A stretch of DNA of 64,000 nt from Lotus japonicus (Eukaryota > Streptophyta > Magnoliopsida > Fabales > Fabaceae). Numbering within the stretch: position 1 is the stretch's first letter; each line of letters begins with the position of its first letter. Positions 55,533-64,000 of the stretch are shown here, piece by piece. The notes under the pieces were generated by a model, which had not been told where the DNA came from, did not search any database, and was given only the letters and a program-made list of their open reading frames with translations. A program made the translations under genes and the position numbers. The stretch spans positions 23,065,802-23,129,801 of the forward strand of contig NC_080041.1 in NCBI RefSeq assembly GCF_012489685.1, given 5' to 3'.

Positions 55533-56748
55533 TGAAGGTATGAAAAACGGTAGAAGGGGGGGGGGGGGGTTTGAATAACGTTTTCAAGATAAAACTTCCG
55601 CCTTAATATTTTAACAAATCTTTTCGAGACACAAGGGTGCTTAAGATAAGAGATAGAAAAGCACACAAGGATTTTATCCTGGTTCACTTGATAAATCACT
55701 CAAGCTAATCCAGTCCACCCGTTAAGGTGATTTCTTCCTTCTTAGAATGAAGGCAATCCACTAATCAGGTATGTGTTACAACTGCACTTGAAACCTACAA
55801 GTGACTAACAATACACTGACTTAGCTCACACTAAGATTCACTCTCTTAGTCTACTTTAGGATCCGATCAACCTTGATCTCCTAAAGGCAAACTATACAAC
55901 TGTATATGAAGTTCTTGTTTACACAGAAAATGCTTCTTTAAAGCTTATAGTAAACACAATGAAATTCAAGATGAAAGAAAGCTTAGAAGGTTTGAATATT
56001 GCTTGCGCGTGTGTAAGTTCTTCTAACCGCTTCTTTCAGTCTTCAGCCTCTATTTATACTCCAAGGATTAGGGTTTGAACGTTGCATGGAAATGCTACCG
56101 TTGGAGGGCAGTTCTGGAAATTTCAGCTTCTGCTGTGGCTGAGAATGTAGGTTAGGTCGTCAGGATAGTACACTTTGCTTTTGTACTTTGGATAGTGACT
56201 TGACCTTTAACCTCGTAGACTTCTGATCAGAGGAGCGCTTCGTGTTGGAACTTGTGAAGCTGGTTGATCAGAGTCAGAAGGAAGCTTGGATCCTCTGACC
56301 GTTGTACCTTTTGATCTTCACTTCAGAGGATCAGTACATGGTCTTCAAAGCCAGTTGCTTCTGGACTTCAGAGTCTTCACTCTTCAGAGTCTGGATCTTC
56401 AGAGTCTTCTACACCATCAGAGCTTCTGAGCCTTCAGAGTATCTGGGTTGTCAGAACGTCTGGATCATCAGAGCTTCAAGTGACCTGAGTCCTTATCAGA
56501 GCTTTAATTACTTCAGATCTTCTGAAGCTTTTCTACTGTTCAGACTGAACATAGAGATTGCGAAAGCGTTGCTAGGATCACTCTTTAAGCACAGTGCATC
56601 TGATTTGTGTGAATTTGTGACAAGGTCAGAACCTGTTAAGAGCACACTCAGAAAACACGTTAGAGTACCATAATTGTTCATATCAAAAGGTTAACTTGTA
56701 ATCATCAAAACATAGAGTTGTACTACTAGATCAAAACTTGATCTTATA
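55533..56748 (-). repeat. SIRE A 5' LTR
   Basis: 1216 bp; minus strand starts TATAAGATCAAG where the 3' LTR has TGTAAG, so the terminal TG has mutated. A run of about 12 G near 55556-55568 differs in length from the 3' LTR. Confidence 0.92.
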
Positions 56749-57336
56749 GAATGTGCAAAAAAAAAAACATAAACAAAACAAGAATGAAGTAGCAACCCAA
56801 CCTAAGAAAAAACTCCTTTGTTGAAGGCCAGAACTTAAAGGGGACATTTTACAAACAGTTGGGGTGCATAATTTTTATAACTTTTTTATACAAGCAAAAC
56901 ACAAGAACCACAAATTTAATCTCATATAATCAGACCGATTAAAAAAATGCTATCAAATGCTTCGTATAAGTTAAAACTATTCTTTTAATTTTTTTATTAC
57001 TATGTTGGAAAGAGGTGCAACTCTAATATCAAAAAAAGTGCAGCCTAGTAGCTTTCAGGTCTAATAAAAAAGGTCCATATGTAACAAAACCCTAATATCT
57101 ATTTCTAACTTTAATTGTTAGTGGATAACACTGAGGTTCAATAGAATGTCTACTGAATCTGAAAGAGAAACGCAAACAACATAGAGATCACCCTTTCCTC
57201 TCAGCTCAACCTTCCCCTCCCTCCTCTCCTTCTCAAGTCTCACACTGCTTCAATTTTTTTTCTTGAGACATTCCTAAAATTCACGGGTGACTAAGCATGG
57301 ACAAGTCACCCCTGTGCCTCCGCCACTACTTGAAAG

Positions 57337-58030
57337 TGAATTATGTCATGGAAAATCTCTCTTCACTTCCATGTATATAATTTATGGTTTATGCTTCATA
57401 AACTAATCTCAGTGTAACATTTAAAATTATGTGTCGTACGACGACTAGAGAACTATTAGTATATTCGCATACAAATAATTCCATGTTAAAACTAACATAA
57501 AAATTAATTTTAATATCATTTAAGTACTTTTTTTAGTTTTTAAAATCAACTTTAGATGTAAATATAATTAACTGTTTGAATATTTGATGATAAAAATATT
57601 TGTGCAAAGATTAGAAAATATTAGTACAGATATAATTTATATTTATTTATGTTTAAAGAATTAAAAGTTCATACAAGGGGAACAAGCATGAAAAATTTAA
57701 TAGAGAAATAAGTTTTAATATAATTTCTATATTATACAACACAGTATCATGTTTTTATTTTTGGGCGACTCTCAATTTGATGATAATTTTTTTTTGTGCG
57801 AAGATTAGAAAACATTAGTACATATATAATTTATATTTATTTATGTTTAAAGAATTAAAAGTTCATACGAGGGGAACGAGCAAAGAGAAATAAGTTTTGA
57901 TATAATTTTATGCAACATCTAGAAGCCAAAATAAGTCTTAATGATAGTTTATCTTTTTAGCCACTTTATATTAGTTAATTCAGTATATGCTTACAAAGCA
58001 CTAGAATTGAGTGTCTGAATTTATGCTCTT
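57337..58030. repeat. H2 interior right of hAT2, with ~125-bp direct repeat
   Basis: AT-rich, non-coding. GATTAGAAAA(T/C)ATTAGTACA ... TTTATGTTTAAAGAATTAAAAGTTCATAC recurs at about 57609-57730 and 57803-57920. Confidence 0.7.
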
Positions 58031-58133
58031 TAAAATCTACATCTTTATTATGATTGTTCTTACATTCTTACTATCTTAAATTTTTTATAATTTAAAATAT
58101 TGATTTATGTTTCAAATACAATAGACAAATTCT

Positions 58134-58162
58134 CCGTGCAACGCACGGGTAAAAAACACTAG
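58134..58162 (+). other. H2 Helitron 3' terminus (hairpin plus CTAG)
   Basis: CCGTGC-AAC-GCACGG stem followed by GTAAAAAACACTAG; next base T. Nearly the same as the H1 terminus. Confidence 0.9.
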
Positions 58163-58169
58163 TAAGACT

Positions 58170-58460
58170 AAAAAAATCTTCATTGAATATTATATAACTT
58201 TTAAATTAAAAAAATTTATTTAATAATACAATTGTTCGTTCTTTCATAAAACTAAATTTATCTATTATTATATCAACATAGATTTTTTCAGCAATTTCTC
58301 TCTCGATATATACAATTAATAAATTTATGACAATATCATCTTCAATTTTGTTGCGAATCCGAGTCTTAACAAGTTTCATTTCAGAAAAAAATCGCTCTGT
58401 AGATGTTGTTGAAATAGAGAATGTTTTGAATAATGAAGTTTTGTGATAACTGAAGGACTC
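58170..58460 (-). pseudogene. hAT transposase C-terminal dimerisation domain remnant (hAT1)
   Basis: On the minus strand a frame reads approximately TSTERFFSEMKLVKTRIRNK and then EDDIVINLLIVYIEREIAEK, which matches the pattern of the hAT C-terminal dimerisation segment (SAERSFSKLKLIK...R...L in typical members). It starts about 150 bp inside the right terminus of hAT1 and ends just before the H2 terminus. The catalytic DDE core and zinc finger are missing, so no active transposase can be made. Confidence 0.75.
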
Positions 58461-58615
58461 AACTAAAATTATACAACAGCAACAATTTTTGCGGGGTGGG
58501 ACTATGACTACAAAAAAAAACTATGTAAAAATACCTATAGTTGGTGAAACTTTTAAAATTTTTGGGAGGCGATGACCCCTACCAGCCCCTCTCTAGATAC
58601 GCCCAAGTCACCAAA

Positions 58616-59027
58616 TGGTTGATTAGTGTAATAATGTTGTCATAATGATAATAATGAATTTTGGTTAAAACTCACAATCTAATGATTAATAAATAAAGAG
58701 CAATAACCCTCTAAATTAGAGCATGTGAGCGAAAGATGAATCAGGAGTGCATACTTAATTATAAAAGCCGTTGGAGAGCACCACAAGTTGATTCCATCAC
58801 GTGCATCATGATTTAAATTAACATGGCATGAAAAAATTGAGACAGAAATTAAGAACTGTCAAACTAAGAAGAAAACGTGTTTCAGTGTTTTCAAAAGGAA
58901 GATTTAGTTCTAGCAGATACATGGGCAGTTTGTAACCAATTGGATTGTTCTGGTTCACATATCCATTATGCCACTAAGGCACTAAATATTGTCGTGCCTC
59001 AAATCATTCTGCTCTAAATCGGACACA
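58616..59027. other. Host flank right of hAT1, no gene recognised
   Basis: AT-rich sequence without supported ORFs. Before the hAT1 insertion it adjoined the sequence ending at 13380. Confidence 0.5.
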
Positions 59028-59375
59028 CACTACGCCAGAAATTGCATTTTACAGCGCTTATTTTTTCAGTTTTAAAGCGCTTATGAAAGCGCTGTAGCAT
59101 GTACCGCTTTAGTACTGTCCAGCGCTTTTTTTAGAAAGCGCTGTAGAAAATGAGATATCCTACAACGCTTTTTCGTAAAATGCGTGGTAGTATGTATGCA
59201 TTCCATAATGCTTTCTTTAATGAAGCGTTGTAGCATGTATAGTTCTACAGCGCTTCCTTAAAGAAAACGTTGTAGCGTGTATGCATTTTTAAAAGAAGCG
59301 CTGTAGCATGTTAGCATTTCATAGCGCTTTCTTAAAAGAAGCGCTGTAGTATAACGTGTCCTGTGAAAAAAATGC
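59028..59375. mobile_element. CACTA-type terminus with palindromic subterminal repeats
   Basis: Starts CACTACGCCAGAAAT (59028), a typical CACTA end. It is followed by about ten copies of GCGCT-centred units: AGCGCTT, AAGCGCTGTAG and TTCTTAAAAGAAGCGCTGTAG, in both orientations. Such subterminal arrays bind the CACTA transposase. No inverse terminus (CGTAGTG) was found in the window, and no transposase. It is either a truncated element or one whose other end lies beyond 64000. Confidence 0.75.
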
Positions 59376-60082
59376 AGGTAAGCCAACTATACTTAGTTCA
59401 ACAAAAAATGGTAAGTTAGATCCAAATTCAAGTATAAACATTTAGAGATTGATGATACTATTAAGCAGCACTATATCAATTGTCAAAACACATGTGACAG
59501 TTCCAATTCACCAAACAAAACTAACAAAATATTTATAATCCATAGATGGATAAGGTTGGTTTGTTATTCTTATTCCTTGGCCTAAGTTTTTGCGACAAAG
59601 CAAGGATTTATTGAAATGAGCATGAGAGTTTTGTACAACAAACAATACAAGGGAAGGTGCAGACATTACAACAAAGAAAAAATAAAAAGCACACAAACAT
59701 GCTAAGACACTAGCAAGGAATACAATGGCAACTAGGACATAAAGCGGAAGAAAAAACAAAGGCAGAGAGTAACCAGCAAGGACTAGAGACTCCAGAAGCC
59801 TTGAAAGACGCTGTCAAAGAGCACAAGAGGTCCCTCCCATTCGCAAATCAGATTTGCAGCAAGAATCCAATGAGAAAAAATACACAGCCCGAGTCATGAA
59901 CAAAGAAAGCATACCAGTACCATATCAGAGAGAGAACCAAAACAGAACAGGATCAACAATCGCATCAGTTCACCATGCTACTCGAAGAAAAGAGAAATAG
60001 TACCAGCAACACCAGAAAGCCAGCAAAAATTCTTCCTTCCAATGCAACATGCTGCCTTGAAAGTGAAAAAGTTAACAAAGGT
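59376..60082 (-). other. Possible LINE 3' end or transcribed relic; no gene called
   Basis: The minus strand shows GT/T-rich 3'-UTR-like sequence with an AATAAA signal (about 59608-59613, in TTTCAATAAATCCTTGC), suggestive of a non-LTR element 3' end. No reverse transcriptase was found beside it. An 83-codon frame at 59508-59759 is hydrophobic without recognisable similarity. Confidence 0.3.
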
Positions 60083-60640
60083 TGTCAGACATTAGATGTT
60101 ATATAATTGATACATAAAATAAGTAGAAAGTGTTGGTTTCTAACAAATAAGGATTTGTTCCTAACCACATGCTTTTCTACCCATATAGAAAATAGGAGCA
60201 TAATCCTAAACCACACTTGATTAACCCATACCCGAAAAACATGATGAAGATCTAGAGCGGAAGCGTACCTGAATGAGCCATGGGAATCGCTGAAGGATCT
60301 GGGGTTGTGATCTTCCAATTGTAGATCACCCTTAGGGTTTCCTGATGTTCTCCTCTGATGGGGATGAGGAGAAACTTTTTTACGTTGTTACGTTGTTGTG
60401 TCTACAATTGGGGACCATAACCCTATAAGTAACTGCATCAGTTACAATTCTGTTTTCAATATTTCTAATTTGGCCCCTCATCAAATTAGAATATTGCCTT
60501 ATGGTATCCGCACAATACCTTTTCATAACACATATGCTCTTAGCCATAAGATCAATATTAAATAGACCACTTTAGTTTTGGCTAATTAAATAATGGCCCT
60601 AACACAATTAAAAGTTACATTTGTGACCCAAAATTCTAAC
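60083..60640 (-). repeat. 3' LTR of the right-edge copia element
   Basis: Right boundary fixed by TGTTAGAATTTTGG next to the polypurine tract. The left boundary TGTCAGACATT at 60083 is chosen because it gives a CA end on the minus strand; it cannot be checked without the 5' LTR. Confidence 0.6.
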
Positions 60641-61066
60641 AATCTCCCACTGGTCACATATGTAACTCTACACATGTGTTAGACTTTATGAGCTCAAAAA
60701 TGCCATTATATACCTTAAGCATATCCAAATAATCTCGTCCATTAGCCATGCCAGTGCATAGAACCAAAGTGATTTTCGTTATATCAATCATAACTAAACC
60801 CATCAATGATTACTAGTACTGACATAACTAAATGACATAGATTCATTATGAAATGTGCAGCATGAAAATCACAAGAAGGTGGCCTGTACTTGTCAATTTT
60901 CAACTGGTCCTACTTTACTTTAGTGAGATCATTCAATAACCTTATTGTACAAAGCATAAATAACAGAATATCAAACTTTATAATTAACCCAAAAATATCC
61001 AAATACTAGAGTATGCATGCATAATACCAAACATAGAACACAAAATTTATATATGAGTAACTCCCG

Positions 61067-62930
61067 CTAAACTAAGCATTCCTCACACTGCAAAACACCC
61101 ATGTGAGCAGTGTGCTCATGAAAGACCTTGGGCGGAAGACCTTTTGTAAGAGGATCCGCTATCATGGAGTTTGTCCCTATGTGTTCTATAGAAATCTGTC
61201 CACTTTGTATCCTTTCCTTAACAACTAGGAACTTGATGTCAATATGTTTTGACTTGGTCGAGCTCCTATTATTGTTGGAAAATAAGACGGCTGATTTATT
61301 GTCACAGTATAACTTCAGCGGTCTTTCAATTCCTTCCACAATTCGCAGCCCAGTGACAAGATTCCTCAGCCAAATCCCATGGTTAGATGCCTCAAAACAT
61401 GCTACAAATTCTGCTGCCATGGTGGATGAAGCTATGAGAGTTTGCTTGGCACTACGCCAAGAAACTGCACCACCAGCCAACATGTAGATATAGCCTGAAG
61501 TGGATCTCTTACTATCTTGGCATCCAGCAAAATCAGAGTCAGAATATCCAATGATCTCCAATTGGTCTGACCTCCTATATGTGAGCATATAATCTTTTGT
61601 TCTCTGTAAATACCTCATAACCCTTTTGGCTGCTTTCCAATGATCCATTCCTGGATTGCTCAAATATCTGCCTAACATCCCAACTATGAACGCTATATCT
61701 GGACGCGTACAAACTTGGGCATACATAAGACTCCCTACAGCTGATGCATAAGGAATCTTTTGCATTTCCTGAATTTCTAAGTTTCCTTTTGGGCATTGAC
61801 TGAGACTAAATTTGTCTCCCTTAGCAACTGGAGTATCCCCTGATGTACAATTCTGCATGCCAAACCTTTTAAGTACCTTTTCGATATAGCTCTTTTGTGA
61901 CAATCCCAGAATACCCCGAGATCGGTCTCGGTGTATCTGAATTCCTAATACAAAGGAAGCGTCACCAAGATCTTTCATTTCAAATTTTCTTGATAGAAAT
62001 CTCTTGGTTTCGTGCAACATGCCTATATCATTAGTGGCAAGCAGTATGTCATCAACATACAGAACCAGGAAAATATATTTGCTCCCACTGAATTTGTGAT
62101 ACACACAATCTTCAACAACATTCACCTCAAAACCGAATGAGAGAATTATTTCATGAAATTTGTGGTACCACTGACGAGATGCCTGCTTTAGTCCATAAAT
62201 GGATTTTGTCAATTTGCAAACCGTATTCTTTGGGTCTCCTGACACAAAGTTTTCTGGTTGCACCATATAGATTGTCTCATCAATGTTTCCATTGAGAAAC
62301 GCTGTCTTGACATCCATTTGATGGAGTTCCAAATCATAATGTGCAACAAGAGCCATGATTGTCCTAAAAGAGTCTTTCGATGAAACCGGAGAGAAAGTCT
62401 CTTTAAAGTCAACCCCTTCCTTTTGAGTATAACCCTTAGCCACAAGACGAGCCTTATACCTCTCCACATTACCATTAGAATCCCGCTTGGTCTTAAATAT
62501 CCATTTGCAACCAATGGGTTTCACACCTTCCGGTAATGGGACAAGTTCCCAAACCTTATTGTCTTGCATGGACTTATACTCTTCCTTCATTGCTTCAATC
62601 CACTTTTCAGAGTTGGAATCCTGCATGGCTTGCTGGAAGTTGATTGGATCAGCTTCCATCATACCATTATTTTCCTCATGTTCTTGGAGAAAGACTATGT
62701 AATCATCTGGAATAGCATTTCTCTTTTCTCTAGTGGATCTCCGCAAAGGTATTGGTTCTTGTAACACTTGTTCTTGAGGATCTTGAGTTTGTTCTTCATG
62801 AACCACCATATCATCTTGAGTAGGAGGAGATTCAACAACAATGTCTTGTAGAGGTTCCGTACTTGCTTCATCAGAAGCAACTGTATGAATCAGTTTTGGA
62901 ATTGTTACTGACTCTTCCTCTAAAGCAAAG
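61067..62930 (-). CDS. Copia reverse transcriptase and RNase H
   Basis: An uninterrupted 580-codon frame from 62809, open a little further upstream. Begins with the linker [20 protein letters not shown], then the RT core ([66 protein letters not shown]). RNase H follows ([59 protein letters not shown]) and the stop at 61067 is close to the polypurine tract. All active-site motifs are present. A one-base shift separates it from the integrase frame at about 62,920-62,990, so the polyprotein is broken there. Confidence 0.93.
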
Positions 62931-64000
62931 TCCCTAATCTTGTTCTCCCCTCCAAACTCAATTCCTCAAAGAACATGGCTGTTCCCGTCTCAAAAATTGT
63001 CTTTAATTTGGGATCATAAAATTTATAGCCCCTGGATCTTTCAGAATAACCAATAAAGTAGCTGCTCACTGTTCGGGATTCCAATTTCTTTTCATTTGGC
63101 CTATAAGGCCTTGCCTCAGCTGGACATCCCCATACATGAAAATGTTTCAAACTAGGCTTTCGCCCAGTCCAAAGCTCATAAGGTGTTTTGGCAGCTGCTT
63201 TAGTTGGCACTCTATTTAGAATGTAAGCTGCAGTCTTTAGTGCCTCTCCCCAGAGTGACTCTGGCAAAGTAGAATGACAAATCATACTCCTTACCATATC
63301 CTTAAGAGTCCGGTTTCGTCTTTCAGCCACACCATTCATGCTAGGTGACCCTGGCATGGTGTACTGTGGGACGATTCCGCATTCCTCTAGGTATTTGGCA
63401 AAAGGCCCTGGACGTTGTTCACCTGAACCATCATATCTACCGTAATATTCACCACCACGGTCAGATTTGATACTCTTAATTCTTTTGTTGAGTTGGTTCT
63501 CAACTTCAGCCTTAAATGATTTGAACACATCCAATGATTGAGACTTTTCATGTATAAGAAATAAGTATGCATATCTCGAATAATCATCTATGAATGATAT
63601 AAAATATTGTTGACCATTCCAAGAAGGTGTTGGAAATGGTCCACAAATATCCGTATGTATCAATTCCAAGACGCCTGTAGCTCTATATGCACCAAATTTC
63701 TTTGTTTTGGTCTGTTTACCTTTAACGCATTCAACACAAACATCAAAGTTTGTGAAGTCAATGGAATCCAAAATTCCATCTGACACTAGCCGCTCAACTC
63801 TATTTTTAGAGATGTGACCTAGGCGCTTGTGCCATAATGCTCCTGAATCGTTATTATCAATTTTACGCTTAGTACCACGTGATTCCACATTCAGGGATTC
63901 ACTATAGGTGGCTACAGTGCTCAGCAAATACAGATTATCATATCCAATAAGTGAACCGGTTCCAACAATATTTGAATTAAAAGACAACTCGGCTTTACTG
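62920..64000 (-). CDS. Copia integrase (partial, open to window edge)
   Basis: Frame open from the right edge. It contains the pre-integrase HHCC finger ([17 protein letters not shown] ... CVECVKGK) and the integrase catalytic core ([42 protein letters not shown]). It ends with the C-terminal segment with [17 protein letters not shown] and [15 protein letters not shown]. The frame then runs into a stop at 62920 after a one-base shift near the FFEELSLEG position, while the RT frame takes over. Confidence 0.92.
   Translation of the reverse strand, partial: SKAELSFNSNIVGTGSLIGYDNLYLLSTVATYSESLNVESRGTKRKIDNNDSGALWHKRLGHISKNRVERLVSDGILDSIDFTNFDVCVECVKGKQTKTKKFGAYRATGVLELIHTDICGPFPTPSWNGQQYFISFIDDYSRYAYLFLIHEKSQSLDVFKSFKAEVENQLNKRIKSIKSDRGGEYYGRYDGSGEQRPGPFAKYLEECGIVPQYTMPGSPSMNGVAERRNRTLKDMVRSMICHSTLPESLWGEALKTAAYILNRVPTKAAAKTPYELWTGRKPSLKHFHVWGCPAEARPYRPNEKKLESRTVSSYFIGYSERSRGYKFYDPKLKTIFETGTAMFFEELSLEGRTRLGTLL

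Larger units (their letters stand above)
38125..56748 (-). mobile_element. SIRE A: Sirevirus-type Ty1/copia element with env-like ORF
   Basis: Minus-strand element with LTRs 38125-39334 (3') and 55533-56748 (5'). The PBS is 55521-55532 (inverse of ATTGGTATCAGA, initiator Met tRNA). A polypurine tract is at 39335-39352 (AAAAAGGGGGAGAT on the minus strand). Order: gag, protease, integrase, RT, RNase H, long extra ORF, LTR, as in SIRE1/Maximus. Flanks are GAATT and GAATG, a 5-bp duplication with one mismatch. The LTRs differ at roughly 20 sites by eye, so it is older than SIRE B. It is interrupted by SIRE B and by a solo LTR. Net length is about 12.0 kb. Confidence 0.93.
38032..57328. mobile_element. 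hAT2: small hAT element carrying the Sirevirus stack
   Basis: The left end CAGGGACGGATGCATG and inverse right end TAGTGGCGGAGGCACAG are only partly alike. The flanks carry a perfect 8-bp repeat CTTGAAAG (38024-38031 and 57329-57336). Its own sequence is about 0.67 kb, made of 38032-38124 and 56749-57328, and is non-coding. It is therefore a non-autonomous hAT element, inserted in H2 and later invaded by SIRE A. Confidence 0.7.
35849..58162 (+). mobile_element. Helitron H2, tandem to H1 and interrupted by hAT2
   Basis: Starts directly after the CTAG of H1 with TATATTAGAAAAGAAGAAC, matching the H1 start near 13457, and ends at 58162 with the same hairpin/CTAG signal as H1 (CCGTGC-AAC-GCACGG, 58134-58148). 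Net of hAT2 it is about 3.0 kb, similar in size and sequence to H1, and non-coding. Its own TC 5' terminus is not visible at the junction. This fits insertion of H1 close to the 5' end of H2, or a tandem array formed by read-through. Confidence 0.7.
13381..58607 (-). mobile_element. hAT1: small hAT element expanded by nested insertions
   Basis: The left end CAGGGGCGTATATAG (13381) and the inverse of the right end, CTTGGGCGTATCTAG (ending 58607), match at 12 of 15 positions. The flanks carry a perfect 8-bp direct repeat TCACCAAA (13373-13380 and 58608-58615), the target duplication length of hAT elements. Next to the right end lies a minus-strand remnant of the hAT dimerisation domain. After removing two Helitrons (about 13450-58162) only about 0.5 kb belongs to hAT1, so it was already a deletion derivative. 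Its span is the outer shell of the whole central region. Confidence 0.82.
60083..64000 (-). mobile_element. Ty1/copia retrotransposon, 3' two-thirds (runs off right edge)
   Basis: Minus-strand order from the right edge: integrase, RT, RNase H, polypurine tract (CAGTGGGAGAT at 60641-60651), 3' LTR starting TGTTAGAATTTTGG (60640). The 5' LTR, gag and protease lie beyond 64000. The LTR and pol style differ clearly from the Sirevirus elements, so this is a separate copia lineage, perhaps Ivana/Tork-like. Confidence 0.88.

Noticed and set aside
38120..56753. Perfect target duplication for SIRE A
   Set aside because: Flanks are GAATT and GAATG; only four of five bases agree, so it is reported as imperfect.
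58430..58600. Host gene exon next to the right hAT1 end
   Set aside because: Better explained as hAT1 transposase remnant and terminal sequence; no open frame beyond it.

Overview
This is nuclear DNA of a flowering plant. It holds two ordinary intron-containing plant genes, a purine permease and a 2-oxoglutarate-dependent dioxygenase, set among plant LTR retrotransposons, Helitrons, hAT, Stowaway-like and CACTA-like elements and SINE-like repeats. The Sirevirus (SIRE1/Maximus-type) and Tat-type elements and the Au-SINE-like repeat suggest a legume. That is an inference from element types; the species cannot be read from the window.

Left arm (1-13372). Positions 1 to about 530 are the 3' end of a Ty1/copia element (RNase H tail, polypurine tract, LTR) inserted in an older chromodomain Ty3/gypsy element, which ends at about 1618. 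Two or three SINE-like repeats follow. The minus-strand purine permease gene (3694-5323, two exons) comes next, then a decayed RNase H fragment (5542-5904). The minus-strand dioxygenase gene (8050-10338, four exons) has a TATA box and G-box just upstream of its start. A Stowaway-like MITE (11360-12363) carries a second inverted-repeat element inside it.

Centre (13381-58607). Almost all of this 45 kb reads as one small hAT element, about 0.5 kb of its own sequence, blown up by nested insertions. Its 8-bp target duplication TCACCAAA is intact at 13373-13380 and 58608-58615. Inside lie two head-to-tail Helitrons of one family, H1 (about 13450-35848) and H2 (35849-58162). H1 contains a small hAT MITE and a third Helitron, H3 (16815-35303). 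H3 carries an RPA70-like gene and a truncated PIF1-type helicase, and it is split by a young 10.6-kb Tat-lineage Ty3/gypsy element (22899-33505) that has an antisense, apparently spliced extra gene. H2 contains a second hAT element (38032-57328, duplication CTTGAAAG). That element holds a 12-kb minus-strand Sirevirus (SIRE A, 38125-56748). SIRE A is itself interrupted by a gag-only Sirevirus (SIRE B, 49710-54980, duplication GTTGA) and by a solo LTR (47926-49222, duplication TCCTT). The deepest path has five layers: hAT1, H2, hAT2, SIRE A, SIRE B.

Right arm (58616-64000). A CACTA-type terminus with palindromic subterminal repeats (59028 to about 59375) is followed by a possible LINE 3' end. 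The minus-strand 3' LTR, RT/RNase H and integrase of another Ty1/copia element then run off the right edge.

Only the permease and the dioxygenase look like functional host genes. The rest is a well-preserved insertion history in which most boundaries can be fixed by target duplications, empty-site comparison, or a reading frame that continues across an insertion. All coordinates and comparisons were made by eye.
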